NCBI GenBank assembly: GCA_022496805.1
Contig: CM040085.1
Location: 30,719,811-30,783,810 of the forward strand
DNA from: Pohlia nutans
Taxonomy: Eukaryota > Streptophyta > Bryopsida > Bryales > Mniaceae
Length of the DNA stretch: 64,000 bases
Direction of reading: 5' to 3'
Position numbers and translations under genes: made by a program. The notes under the pieces were generated by a model. That model did no database searches, was not told the DNA's origin, and saw only the letters and a list, made by a program, of their open reading frames with translations. Shown here piece after piece: positions 34,601-45,689 of this stretch; the stretch's first letter is position 1, and every line of letters starts with the position of its first letter.

Positions 34601-34718
34601 CTGTGTTGGGGTCGGTGGCTGCCTTGGAATATGTAACCACTTTGAGAGCTGGCTTTCCTGCTTTGGTTGCAAGGAGCTCCCCCCTCAGGCTGCTCATTTC
34701 GTGCTGCACCGCACACAT
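34601..34718 (-). pseudogene. Orphan exon, 39 codons, unidentified
   Basis: On the minus strand an acceptor TTTCAG at 34724-34719 precedes an open 118-nt exon (..VQHEMSSLRGELLATKAGKP..), which ends at a strong donor ACAG|GTGAGTG at 34601. Composition is clearly protein-like and GC-richer than its surroundings. I do not recognise the gene and see no neighbouring exons. It is probably a fragment moved here by a transposon. Confidence 0.4.
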
Positions 34719-34802
34719 CTGAAAGTTTGAGGAAGTCCTGAAAACAGTGAACACAATGAAGAAACGTAACTAGAATACAGATATATGATGAAGTGGAGGA
34801 CA

Positions 34803-35101
34803 CTAAGGGCCAAGTTCCATGGGTGAAGTATCTCACTAAATGACAAGTTTTTAGGGACTTCGGGGGACCAAGTTCCACATTTCAAGTGAGTTTTCGAGGA
34901 AAATCTGGTGGAGAAGTTGTCATGAAATATGGAGGGTTCTCACGCCCAAGACTTCATGGCAACTTCTCCCTAACCAATCAAATTTGTTCATGTTCAAGTC
35001 CAATGGAACTTGCACAACTTCATGGCTGGGTATGAGACAAACCCAAGTTCCACTTGCCTACTTCCATGGACAATTTCTCAAACCCATGGAACTTGGCTCT
35101 A
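34803..35101. mobile_element. TIR element with AAGTTCCATGG ends
   Basis: The left end is AAGGGCCAAGTTCCATGGGT and the right end is ACCCATGGAACTTGGCTCTA, an inverted repeat. Internal copies of CCAAGTTCCA and AAGTTGTCATG/CATGGCAACTTC add further inverted structure. No clear target duplication. Non-coding. Confidence 0.55.
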
Positions 35102-35220
35102 AAATCATTAAGGACATGAATCTACTGACCCCATTTACAAAGAACACCTCAATACATTCAAGTGGTTGCCGTTCTATTGGCAAGTTGGATGTACACATCA
35201 CTTGGCTCAGTGTCTATATG

Positions 35221-35670
35221 ACTACTCATCTTTGAATGAAAATGGGGTTATCTATTGTTGCTTCAATACTGGTCTACAACCTCCCACTTTGAATAACTGC
35301 AGCTCCATAAGAAATAATTCATACATAGTGATGAAAAAATTGATCTAAAGAGACTTTAGCTAAATGTGTATAACCAAGTGCTCATTTTTGAATGAAAATG
35401 GAGTTGTCTATTGTCATGGCTTCAATAGTGGTCTACAACTTTCCTCTTTGAATGATTGCATTATAAGAAATTCATACATAGTGATGAAAAATCTGATCTC
35501 AAGAGGCTTGAGCTAAATGTGTGCAATCACTCATCTTTGAATGAAAATGGGATTGATGATTGTCCCTTTAATAGTGGTTTACAACCTCCCTCTTTGAATA
35601 ATTGCATAAAAAATCATCATACATAATATTGAGAAAAACTAATTCCAAAAGAGTTTGGCTCAAAAGAGAT
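35221..35670. repeat. Tandem array, three units of about 150 bp
   Basis: Units start near 35223, 35379 and 35525 with CTCATCTTTGAATGAAAATG. Each continues through ATAGTGGTCTACAACCTCCC, TTTGAATAATTGCA and CATACATAGTGATGAAAAA. Related single fragments occur at about 61860 and 62590. Non-coding. Confidence 0.85.
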
Positions 35671-35762
35671 CTCCTAATGAAAGCACACTCCTACATATTG
35701 GTTAAAGTAACAAAAAGAGAACTATCTTCTACGGTCTCATTAATCCGAACTTAGTATGAAAG

Positions 35763-35900
35763 CACTACAAGGAAATTGGTCGCTTCTCACTGCTATTTTG
35801 AGCCATTCTAGAGTTGGTGAGTGCTTTTGGTCACACAAGACAAGGATAAAGAAACCTTTTCTTAGATTTTAGTCAGTGAAAGCGACGGGTTTTCAAAGTG
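35763..35900. mobile_element. Divergent short CACTA-type MITE
   Basis: The left end is CACTACAAGGAAATTGGTCG. The right side GTGAAAGCGACGGG..AAGTG is a weaker inverted match. It shares the internal GTCGCTTCTCACTG block with the family at 24467 and 34128. The right terminus and target duplication are unclear. Confidence 0.5.
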
Positions 35901-36272
35901 AGGAAGTGTGTACAAACATGCACATGAATTTGAAAGGCAAACCATCACCGAGACGATCACCACCATTAGTAACTCACTCTTTGTATCTTTTAAGTATTAC
36001 GTGTGAATAAAGGGTATTTAAAAGTACTCAAAAAAATAAAAGTAATTCTCACTATAATTAGTAATGTTTCAAAAATATTCTCATTTATTCTTGTAATCAA
36101 TTTTGAACATCCTGTAATAATGTAATTCATTTATAAAAATTACCTTCAAAGATTTATTTGGACCCTATCTTTTTTTTGCACATTGTTACGTAATATTTGG
36201 AAGTGATCTCCCTCAGTGTTTCACAAGTAGCAATCAATTCAATGCCTCCCAGAATGCATCAACCCTACTTGT

Positions 36273-36815
36273 TTAATCTCTAAACGCTCCAACGACCACT
36301 TTCTGGTCGCTACCTGAATCTAACAGGTTGCTTGGGAGCAAAAAAATAAGTTTTTGAAAAAATAAAAAATATTTTAAAAATACTACATCAAGTTTACTTT
36401 CCAATACAATTTGAATTATGTCAATCCGAGTTAAACTCCATATGGGAGAAGTTTTCAAAGTGAATCACCTCAACATTGTCTTAGTGTTATAAAATTTGCT
36501 ACTTGGGGAAAGTAATGATGTTCCCTCCATCATTTCTTTTGCCTTTTTGAAGTTTACAATAGATAAACCAACTTTAACCAATCATGCTAAATATTTAAAC
36601 TCTAAAAGTGAAAATTATATTTTATAAAAAAAATTCAAAGTTAATGCTTTTAAATTCATTAAAATAAAATAAAATCTAAAATTAATGTACAGATAATTTG
36701 TAGAGATGATGCCCTACATTTTGTCTATTGAACCAAACTTCATCAAACATATGGAAGGCACATATTGTAACACATCTATGTTTTGTCCAATACCCCTCGG
36801 GCTTTTAGGGGTTAA
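36273..36815. mobile_element. TTAA-flanked TIR element, 543 bp
   Basis: Sister of 27967-28512, collinear end to end. The left terminus has decayed (TTAATCTCTAAACGC). The right end is CGGGCTTTTAGGGGTTAA. Non-coding. Confidence 0.7.
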
Positions 36816-37029
36816 GTTCAAGACTTTGTTGTTGTTCTAGCAAGTAGCAACCAAAAATACTCATATTCAAAAAAAAAATACTCATATTCAGATGCAGTGT
36901 CCAGGGAGAAATTGGGCCAAAGCAATATTCTATTATTAATCGGTTGTTCATTAATATGCTTTGGATAATCCTTATACTTTTACTTTAAATAGTACATTAC
37001 ATTTTCTGAAATATTGATCAACTAATAAA

Positions 37030-37988
37030 CCGAGAAAATAAGAAGTTCTACATATTAGAAATGGGAGTTATGGCAAGGACTTTAATCATGATAAGGCAAT
37101 CTAATTCCGTTTTTTTTATTTCCAATAGATAATTTTATACAAATTTTCAAACCAAAAAGTTTGTCAAACCCTTAAACCATTTTCTAAACTCTTCAATAAC
37201 CAAGTATTTTGATAAACAATTTCATGCAAGGAATCATCCAAAACCGATAGGCCATTCTATCCATGAATTGTTTCTATCCAAGTGACTTTTAGTTATTAGA
37301 TGGTTCTTCTTCATCATTCAAGTGTCTTTTAGTTATTATAAAATATAGCAAAGTTATATGTCTTTTGCACTTCAATATAAGTGCCCATTTGATTGTGAGA
37401 AAAACAATAAAAATAGATTAGAGGAGAATGTCAACCTTTCTCATCATATATTAGTAGGTTGGCTTGCGCGGGATAGTTTCAATGGCGAAACCCTCCTCCC
37501 GTGCATGTGGACACTTTTAGTATAATACAATATTAAAATATTTTGTCATGAGTCAAAAATACCGGTTAGATAAAAACATAGCCACACTGCCACACTGGAT
37601 CTTTACATTTTTGAATACATAATGCTACAAAGAATGCTCCAACTACTCACAAATTGTGACTTATTCAACAATGAGTTTATATACTTACTCACATTAGTAA
37701 TTTAGGTCCACTTTATATTAAAGTATGGCTTGGATTTGTAGATAGGTCAATGGGGAATGGCCTCATATAGGTATCACTTTTACACGTCTCACATAGTGTG
37801 ACTTATGTCTAACTCATTTTATATGTGTTAGAAATTTTGTTTTTAACACCATGTATATAGTTGCAGCTATGGTGTCTATAACACCCTCTAATTTTTGTAA
37901 GTATCCAATGTTTTTTTTCTTTAATTTAAAAGATATTTCTCAAAAATCACACTATTTTTGGAGGGGTACCCATATCAAGCCATCACTC
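37030..37988. repeat. Dispersed repeat blocks shared with 24.8-26.0 kb
   Basis: Block Y' (37030-37266) and block X' (37757-37988) match 25763-26020 and 24781-25008, in swapped order. The intervening 37.27-37.75 kb is AT-rich with no gene seen. Confidence 0.75.
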
Positions 37989-38296
37989 CTATATCATGGG
38001 GGATTTTTTCTATATTGGCCATAGAGAACCACTTTAGTGTATATATGGGATATTAATTGAATTAGTTACATACATCATACATATTGGAAAGAATATTTTT
38101 GAAGGTAAGATTTGTACATATATTAGGACTATTATATATACGGTTTCCTTATGCTTATGTAGGTCTTCAAAGGAAGAATTAAAAAAATCTATCATCTATC
38201 ATTTATAATAACCTCGATAATAACTTATATTGGTGACCACATCAACATTAAGTTTCATGCATGAGACACTCATGACATTGCATCAAGGTGGACATA

Positions 38297-38643
38297 TGTA
38301 GGGATAAGTATTGTTGATGGCCATAATCTCGGTTAGACCAGTAGAAACACACTTGAGCCTAACTTCCAGGGCGGAGTAGCCACTTGATAACGGTCACGAA
38401 GCTTAATATAAACCCCACCCTGCCAGTATGTGGGCAGATGCTGGGTCGTGTTTTTCATTCATGACTTCGCGCTCTGTTGCTACAGTATCTCTTAGCACGA
38501 CCTATTCACACTGATTGCTTCGAGCCATCTCGCGTCTCCAGGCGCCTGTTCTTGCAGGGACCCTGGCAACTTCAGCCTCTCACAGGATCACACGCGCTAC
38601 ACCCTGCTTGGTGGAGTCGGGATCCTTGCAGAGGCTGGTATTT
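38297..38643 (+). repeat. 5' LTR
   Basis: It begins TGTAGGGATAAG and matches 50205-50551. It ends ..GGCTGGTATTT directly before the primer site. It lacks the ten bases TAGTCCTACA that end the 3' LTR. A TATA-like CTTAATATAAACC at about 38402-38414 is a plausible LTR promoter. Confidence 0.9.
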
Positions 38644-38661
38644 TGGTGGAGACGCCGGGTA
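38644..38661 (+). other. Primer binding site
   Basis: TGGTGGAGACGCCGGGTA follows the 5' LTR directly. Its first three bases, TGG, pair with a tRNA 3' CCA end. I cannot say which tRNA is used. Confidence 0.6.
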
Positions 38662-38715
38662 TGGCTCTGGAGAGCGCAAGAACGATGAGCCCGACGGTTG
38701 AGTTTTCTCGGTGTC

Positions 38716-39984
38716 ATGGAAGCGAAGACTGATCGACAGAATCGGGCGATACTAGCAACTCTACGTCGCACAAAGGCAGTGGACGAGCAACTTGATTGGG
38801 AGATCCAACAGCTCGAGCAGTATGGCGAGGACTACTTCAGAACACCCCCACACAGTCCGCATTCGGCCGAGTCACTTCCACTTGAAGATCGACGTGCCCG
38901 AATCCTGCAGCAACTCACCGGTCTATCCAACGTTGAAGGTGACGAATCGACATCACGACCAACTTCAATCCCAGTTAGGTGGAAGCAAACCGCGAGCATA
39001 GACCTCACGAATTTACATACCAAGGAACGCACGATCCTACCCGTGGCCCCTTTTTCAGCACCTCCGGCACTCACGGTAGCAAGAAGGAGACTGTTGTCAG
39101 GAGACCAAGCGTGCAGCTCCAGCCAGGCGGAATCAGGCTCCCAAGAGCTAGTTATCACGACTACAACACAAGGTGCAGCTGCTTACCTCAACGTACTTGA
39201 TTCACGACCTTTGGGACAACGGGGAGCGCCACTCACACGTAGTGCTATCTTATACCTGTTGAGCAAACCACTGTGTCGACTGCTCCATCGAATCCACTAC
39301 ATTCCGTCAGATTTTGGTAAGCGTCCAACTATATTTCCACGCCTCAAAGGCATTAGGAGAAAAATGGGGTCCCAAAGGGGCCCTCTAAGACAGCCCGTGT
39401 TAGGTGAACCGGCTGCCCATACACCCCTCTCCTTGTAAACCCATTGGTGAAGGTCGCAGCCCGCTGACAGCGTCAGAAGCCGCAGTGCTTGCAGTGCTGG
39501 CAGTGTTGACAGTGTTGGCAGCGTCGATTGGCGCGACCCACGGAACTGCACTGCTGGCAACCACGGTGGCACCATTGGTGCCCTTGTCAAAAGTGCACGG
39601 TTTTGCCTAAAATTTTCAGCACGTGCCAAAGGCAAGGGCCCCTTTGTGACTACAGATTTCTCCTAATGATATGTTCAGTCTGTGGCTTTCCGGGTGTGGG
39701 GACAGGACCTTCGTGTCATTCCAAGCACACTAGACCCCGTCTACACCACGAGGTGGGACATCAGCCACAAGAACCTGCAAGCATTCGGCATTTTCGACAT
39801 TCTGCTGGCGTTTCGGAACAAGAGAAGCATATATCACATCTCAGCTTGGCAGCGTACCAAGGAAGGATTCACTGAACGTGGTGCTGCCATATACACCAAG
39901 GAATTCGAACAACTCGACGTCGAGATCTCTGCATCCCCGTGGAATCGGTACCCTATAACGCGTGACCGACCTGCTCTTTGGTAG
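38716..39984 (+). pseudogene. Extra 5' ORF of the retrotransposon, split by a TIR insertion
   Basis: An open frame from ATG 38716 precedes gag. The first part is predicted coiled-coil (LRRTKAVDEQLDWEIQQLEQ). The frame is interrupted by a 318-bp TIR element at 39351-39668 and resumes in the same frame up to 39984. The later part contains FGIFDILLAFRNKRSIYH. I recognise no domain. It may be an N-terminal extension of gag, in a different frame from the gag domain at 39990-41207, or a separate accessory ORF. Confidence 0.5.
39351..39668. mobile_element. TIR element (TCATTAG/GGGCCC family), copy 1
   Basis: The left end CATTAGGAGAAA and right end TTTCTCCTAATG are perfect inverted repeats. Further inverted match AAAGGGGCCC / GGGCCCCTTT lies inside. 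The interior carries a short GC-rich repeat around GCAGTGTTGACAGTGTTGGC. The related copy at 43689-43963 has similar ends. Confidence 0.65.
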
Positions 39985-39989
39985 ACGAG

Positions 39990-41207
39990 ATGGACACTTC
40001 TTCCACGGTGTCGAAGCTTCCTATCTCGAGGCCAACACCAACCGAAGACGCCACTCAACGAGCCGTTGAATACAGCACTACGGAAGGTTTTTCCTTCACA
40101 TCGTCATTGGATGCAGTCCCAAAGAGCGGCACGCTACTCCAGACACACGTTGAACTGCTACATGGCAATGACGCTCAAACCACGAGCTCCAACATGGATA
40201 GCCTTTGACGTCAGCTGTTATCCATGACCCATGAAGAAGTCACGGAATTCTTACTAGAGGATGAAATCCTTAGTACCATACGACCGGTGGTAAATGGCGT
40301 TGAAGCGATTGCTGACAGATATCGAAGTATCTCACCTCCAAGCCCTTCTCCACCTGCTCCCATGGCGTCGTCGAGCTTCCCATCTGCACCACGACCGGGC
40401 CTATCATCACCCATCTATGCCGCTATGTTCTCCATGCCACGACCTGCTCCAACAGTAAGAACACACAGTGATGGGATGGGCAGACTTCCAGCACTAACTT
40501 TTGGCCGGTACACGCTGGTGGATGACTTCGTCACATTCTTGAGAGACTTCCTTACGGTGGCCAATGCCTACAGCGCTCCCGATCAATACTGCGTATCACA
40601 ATTTTGGTCATGCCTTCAGGGAGATGCGAGAGATCTCTTTGAGTCCAGAGTTGATGCGTACACTTTAGGGAACTGGTCACGGGTGCAAGAATTGGCCCAC
40701 CAATTGTTCGTCCCCACTGACCAACACAATGCAGCATGGGACTTCCTTACCACCACGAAGTTCAAGCATGGTGACAATCTTGACCTACACTTCTCAAAAT
40801 TCGTCAAGAATGCGAAGCTGGCCACTACAAGCCAAAGAGATTTCATGAAACAGGCCGCTCGCATACACTTCATCAGATCACTGCCTCTAGAGCTCATGAA
40901 AGAAGCTGGCATCTATATGTTCACCAGCGATGAGGAGATGTTATGCCACTTGAAGAGATGCATGCAAATCTCACGCTCGGACACTAGCAGGATGCTCAAA
41001 CTCAAAACGCCAGTCAGCGTGATCTCTAATCCCAGCATGGTCGAGGAGGCACTAGAGGAGCCGGCAGCACTTGAAGAGTTGGTCCACACAATTGCCGAAC
41101 ATTTGCAGGAACTGCGTTCGAACGTATACTACGCACCAAAGCCGCCCGCATCCAACTCCTCAACCGACATGACAAAGTCCACATTCCACTATAACAAAAC
41201 ATGGTAA
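39990..41207 (+). pseudogene. gag: gag (capsid region)
   Basis: One frame is open from ATG 39990 except for a TGA at 40206-40208. Downstream is a typical Ty3/gypsy capsid region (residue run FLRDFLTVANAY, then W..LQGDARDLFES, then LHFSKFVKNAK, then ARIHFIRSLP). The frame ends in a MITE at 41187. The zinc knuckle lies beyond it at 41520-41600. Gag packages the element RNA. Confidence 0.85.
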
Positions 41208-41519
41208 AAAAAAACCGCACTCAAAATTGACTGGGGTTCTTTTTGCCACGTTTTTGTGCATGCGCGCGTAGTGGGCTGTTAGCTTCTTTTGTAATTTCTG
41301 ACTACAATTTTTAGAATTTTGGGGCGTGTAATGTACCGTTGGAAAGATATTTTCAATACCTTTCCAATGGTATATTACGCGCCCCAAAATTCCAAAAATT
41401 GCAGTTGAAAATTGCAAAAAACAATGGCTGCGCACGTAGTGGGCCTGCACAAAAACGTGGCAAAAAGAACCGCAATCAATTTTGAGTGCGGTTTTTTTTT
41501 ACCATGTTTTGTTATAGTG
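41187..41519. mobile_element. 333-bp fold-back CACTA-type MITE inside gag
   Basis: The ends are CACTATAACAAAACATGG and CCATGTTTTGTTATAGTG, with the inverted repeat extending about 44 bp, and further inner arms (GGGGCGTGTAATGTACC / GGTATATTACGCGCCCC) near the centre. TTC flanks both sides (41184-41186 and 41520-41522). It splits gag just before the zinc knuckle. Confidence 0.9.
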
Positions 41520-41667
41520 TTCCCACGACATATATACCCATGCGGCATTTGTGGAGAGATGGGACACAACGTGATGGGGTGTCCGTTGCGTCCTCTCATG
41601 CTCAAATGCTTGCCTGATTGGAAAGTGCAGCAAAGTAAGGAAGTTGAGGCCGCAAAGCCTTTAAACT
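41520..41667 (+). pseudogene. gag: gag C-terminus: CCHC zinc knuckle
   Basis: Directly after the MITE the frame gives PCGICGEMGHNVMGC, a CX2CX4HX4C nucleocapsid knuckle (C, C, H and C all present). It ends at a TAA at 41665. It belongs with the capsid region upstream of the insertion. Confidence 0.85.
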
Positions 41668-41695
41668 AATCGATGCATCCTTTGGTGGCCGGGAT

Positions 41696-42792
41696 GTGTG
41701 CATGACTCAAAGGCCACAAGAAATGACATTGATGCCAACTACGTTTTACATGCTCAATTGTATAGCTCCATCCAAGGAGCATCAAATCATACGTCCATGG
41801 GTTGTTCCAGGGACGATTCAAGGACTTGAGCGTCCTTGCATAGTGGATACTGGATGCAATCTCACTGCTCTTCCCCTCTCCGTCACACAGCTGCTTCAAA
41901 CTCGCATCAAACCTGCTCGCATACAAGTCACCATTGCTGACGGTACGTCATACACTCCTCTTGGCTTGATTACTGTTCCCATTACAGTGGCTGGCATCAC
42001 TGCCACTGTTGAGGCACTAGTAAGTACAGGAGACAAATACTAGTGGGCCTCGATTGGTTGACGAAGACTGGTGCCGTTTTGGACATTGTGCATCGGCAGA
42101 TGAAGCTCTGCCCCGAACCTCACATCTCTCGAATCGTGACATTATTATCAATTGCAATGCGACCGGGAACGACATGCCTCAACGTTCACATAGCACCGGC
42201 CGCTGAAGTCACAGGCAACCGTTTCGACTGGCCACGCTTTCTCACTTTCCCAGCTGCAGACAACAACTTGTATCAATGGACTCTCCCAACCGTTGGCATG
42301 AAAGGAGATCCACCCACAAAGGTACCTCAAAACTCATTTCTCCTTCGTGCAACTGCCAGCATGGTGATCCCACCTTTCTCACAACACCTGCATGGGTCAG
42401 GATTGGCTCTTGCATGCCCTCGACACCACTACATCCAAGTTGAGCCGTGGCGACGTCTAATAGAACAAACCAAGGGCATGACGGCTCATGGTATCTACAA
42501 CATGCGATACCGTGGTGAGCTGCGGGTTCTCATTGCAAATCCCACATCAGCTCCATTGACCATTCACCCCGCGCAAGTGTTGGCCCGCATCTCTGCTGTA
42601 AATTCTAACTCTGTTGAAGCGTTGACGCACGTCACGGATGAGTGTCTCGGAATCGAAGATGCAGCTCAAGTTCAGACCAAGGTGCAGACTACGCGACCGC
42701 TTGAAGCCATCGTCATCAAAGCAGAACAACATGCCAAATTTTTGCAGGTCATGAAGGACATCAAGCTTGATGCCAACCTCACTCCAGACTAA
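41696..42792 (+). pseudogene. pol: Aspartic protease and protease-RT spacer
   Basis: IVDTGCNLTAL is the retropepsin active-site motif (DTG). About 60 residues later a frameshift near 42040 interrupts the typical GLDWL segment. The new frame (from 42043) runs on through a spacer that contains MVIPPFSQ.. and LIANPTSAPLTI.., as seen between protease and RT in gypsy elements. It stops at TAA 42790-42792. The protease would process Gag-Pol. Confidence 0.85.
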
Positions 42793-43688
42793 CGTCATGA
42801 GGTAACTAGTCTCATCAACGAAAATCTTGACGTATTTAGTCAGGGACCATCTGATCTTGGTCGATCGTCGTTCATTACCCATGACATTGAGACAGAAGCT
42901 CCTCCCATACGACAAGCGGGATACAGGGAGAGTCACAAAGAAAAGGAAAGCATCAAGCTTGAAGTGCAAAAGCTACTGGAATCGGGTGTCGCCGGCCCTT
43001 CTACCTCGCCATGGGCATCACGCGTTGTGTTGGTAGAAAAGAAGGATGGCAGCACTAGATTTTGCATCGATTACTGACGGCTGAACGCGATTACGAAGAA
43101 AGACACCTATCCATTGCCTAGAATTGACGACACATTGGATCAACTGCAAGGTGCCACCATATTCTCATCCATTGACTTAGCCACTGGGTTCTGGCAAGTG
43201 CCCCTCACGGACACGGCTAAAGAAAAAACTGCCTTCATTTGCCGAGAAGGACTCTTCCAGTTTAATACCATGCCCATGGGCTTATGCAACGCAACACACA
43301 CGTTTCAAAGGCTCATGGACATGGTACTGGGAAAGCTACGGTGGGAATGCGCACTTGTGTATGTCGACGATGTCAACATCTACTCAAGAAACTTTGAGGA
43401 ACACATGCGGGACCTTCGTCGTGTCCTCAGCAAGATTCGAGCTGCCAACCTCAAACTCAAGGCCAAGAAGTGCGTGATTGGGCTCCTGAAATTGGTGTAC
43501 TTAGGACATGTCGTCTCTGCCGCTGGACTTCGACCGGATCCTGCAAAGCTGCAAGCAGTGGCCGAATTTCCGAAACCCGTCAACGTTGAGTGTACACAAT
43601 CCTTCTTGGGCCTGGTCAACCATTATCACAGGTTTGTGGAGGGCTTTGCTATCCTAGCAGCACCCTTGTATCGACTGCTCAAGAAAAA
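42793..43688 (+). pseudogene. pol: Reverse transcriptase
   Basis: Gypsy-type RT blocks occur in order: VQKLLESGV, SPWASRVVLVEKKDG, RFCIDY (then an in-frame TGA at 43074), TYPLPRI, FSSIDLATGFWQV, FNTMPMGLCNA, the catalytic YVDD at about 43360-43372, and YLGHVVS. The thumb and connection part ends at LYRLLKKN, where a TIR element is inserted. Confidence 0.92.
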
Positions 43689-43963
43689 TCATTACAGGAA
43701 GTTTGAGCCTGTGAAGGGCCCTTTCAGATTCAGCAGATGCGAAGTTACGGGAGAAGAAAATAGATTTTTTTTCAAAATTTTAATTTAAAAAAATCAAAAT
43801 TTTATTTTTTAATTATTATTTTTAGTATGAATCCGATGGGGCACATGAGCTGACTGCTCACCTTACATGTTTCTGACTGTGAGTTCTGATTGATATTTCT
43901 TCTATATGCACATTTCACATGCAAAAAAGGGGCCTTCTATTGGGCTGAAATTTTCTCTAATGA
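43689..43963. mobile_element. TIR element between RT and RNase H (TCATTAG family, copy 2)
   Basis: The left end is TCATTACAGGAAGTTTGAGC and the right end is GCTGAAATTTTCTCTAATGA. AAGGGCCC and GGGGCC lie just inside the left and right ends. It interrupts the conserved stretch between LLKKN and PFVW. The ends resemble those of the element at 39351-39668. Confidence 0.65.
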
Positions 43964-44565
43964 CTCCGTTTGTCTGGGGTCACGACCAGCAACAGTCATT
44001 CGAATCACTCAAACTCTCACTATGTTCCGCGCCACTACTCATCTATCCTCACTTTCATCTTCTGTTCCTCTTGCAAACTGACGCAAGCCGTGATGCAATT
44101 GGAGCTATTTTATCACAACAGATTGAGGGTGCGGAACGGGTCGTCGCCTATGCTAGTCACAGGCTCTCCAAGGCCGAAAGAAATTACGGCATCAGTGACA
44201 AAGAAGGATTGGCCGTCATCTTTGGTGTGAAACATTTTCGAGCGTACCTTCACGGCTCCAAATTCTGCATTGAAACTGATCATGCACCATTGAAAGTTCT
44301 TCTCAAATCCCGTGACTTAACATGACGATTGGCAAGATGGACGTTGACGCTTCAACAATACGACTGTGAAATCATCTACAAGCCAGGGCGATTGCACAAC
44401 AACGTTGATGCTCTCACTCGTTCCGAATTAATGGAGCCTCAACCGTATACCAAATTCTCTGATCTTGATTTGGGGATGCAAACTAGCTCTGCTAGCTCCA
44501 GTAGCTCCACGAGTCCTTGGATCATATACCCTGTGTTGCCTGGCAACGCCATGATTCTAATATAA
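43964..44565 (+). pseudogene. pol: RNase H
   Basis: LQTDASRDAIGAILSQ, VVAYASHRLSKAERNY, EGLAVIFGVKHFRAYLHG and IETDHAPLK are the RNase H (RT_RNaseH type) blocks. A TGA at 44322-44324 follows SRDLT. The same frame continues with LARWTLTLQQYD and the NNVDALTR (usually N-ADALSR) motif. Confidence 0.9.
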
Positions 44566-44918
44566 TGCACCGCCACGGCGCCCGGGGAGTGCAAACTCCA
44601 TCACCTTTTGTTTAGATTTAGTTCCTCTACATAGTTTGATTTGATTTGATTTGATTGGTATTTGTTTCACTTACATAGCTTTTGATGTGCAAGGTCGAAA
44701 GGTTTTTAGGTACATTTACTTGCAAGTAATGACAGGACTAGCATCTTAGAGCATAGGTTAGAACCGATTCAAATTCCCTAGAAGACCGTATCACTGCCTA
44801 GAAGTCGAAAGGTTTAATCAAATTCTTTTTAACCACATCATACATGTGTATCACGGGCTTGACACACTCTCATGTTTAAATGTCTAACCATGAATGATCA
44901 CTGCCCTATTGAGACAGT
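44566..44918. other. Non-coding stretch between RNase H and integrase
   Basis: About 350 bp that does not code, starting with a GC-rich segment (CACGGCGCCCGGGGAGTGC) and then AT-rich with a GATTTGATTTGATTTGATT run. It could be another insertion, but I cannot find its inverted ends. Confidence 0.4.
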
Positions 44919-45330
44919 GTGGCCCCAGCATCAAAGGAAGGATATCACTTGAGGCAGGCACTCCTCAACCTGCTGGCAAAAAACGGTCCATTGTCCCTTT
45001 CATCAACGGTGAGTAACAACATGGAAGCTGAGCTTCACCAAGCTCTCCTAGTGGCCTGCTCCACCGGCTCCATCCCAACAGGACTTGACCAATCTCTTTC
45101 GAAAAAAGTGAGACACCACCTGCCTCAGCATCTCGCCAACGGTGGGTCCCTATTTTATAAGAAGAATGTCATGGATGGTGTCCGAATGCTACAGGTACCA
45201 CTTCGTTCTGAGTTGCCCTCAATTTTAGAGTTCTTTCATTCGTCAAGGTTATCTGACCACTTTGCAGTCAAGAGGACCTTGGAAAGACTCCAAGAAGTGT
45301 ACTATTGGATTGGTATGGTCAAAGAGGTGA
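44919..45330 (+). pseudogene. pol: Integrase N-terminal zinc finger, first half
   Basis: The frame ends with the HH half of the HHCC integrase finger (FHSSRLSDHFAVKRTLERL then YYWIGM). It is cut by the CACTA element at 45331. The CC half (ACSIC) resumes at about 49160. Confidence 0.85.
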
Positions 45331-45459
45331 CACTACTAGAGAAATGGGGTTCCTAACCCGCACAAAATCAACAGAAATTCTGTTGGTTCTGTGCGGGTTA
45401 GGAACAGTTGATTCCGGATCACAATCAAGAGAATTATCTTGGTTCGGTGTTGGTTCAAT

Positions 45460-45640
45460 AAAAACAGTAAATAAAAACAGTAAATAGTAATTAAAAACAG
45501 TAATTAAAAAACAGTAAATAGTAATTACAAACAGTAAATAAAAACAGTAAATAGTAATTAAAAACAATAAATAAAAACAGTAAATAGTAATTAAAAACAA
45601 TAAATAAAAACAGTAAATAGTAATTAAAAACAGTAAATAC
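45460..45640. repeat. AACAGTAAATA repeat, left arm of the CACTA element
   Basis: Irregular tandem copies of AAAAACAGTAAATA and TAATTAAAAACAG. This is the inverted counterpart of the much longer array at 48135-48965. Confidence 0.9.
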
Positions 45641-45689
45641 CAAGGGCGGGCCACCTAGCATAGCCTAGGCTCAAGGACTTAGCAACCTA

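Noticed and set aside
38477..38701. Small gene inside the 5' LTR
   Set aside because: The same frame is present in the 3' LTR (50385 onward). It is LTR sequence with no recognisable product.
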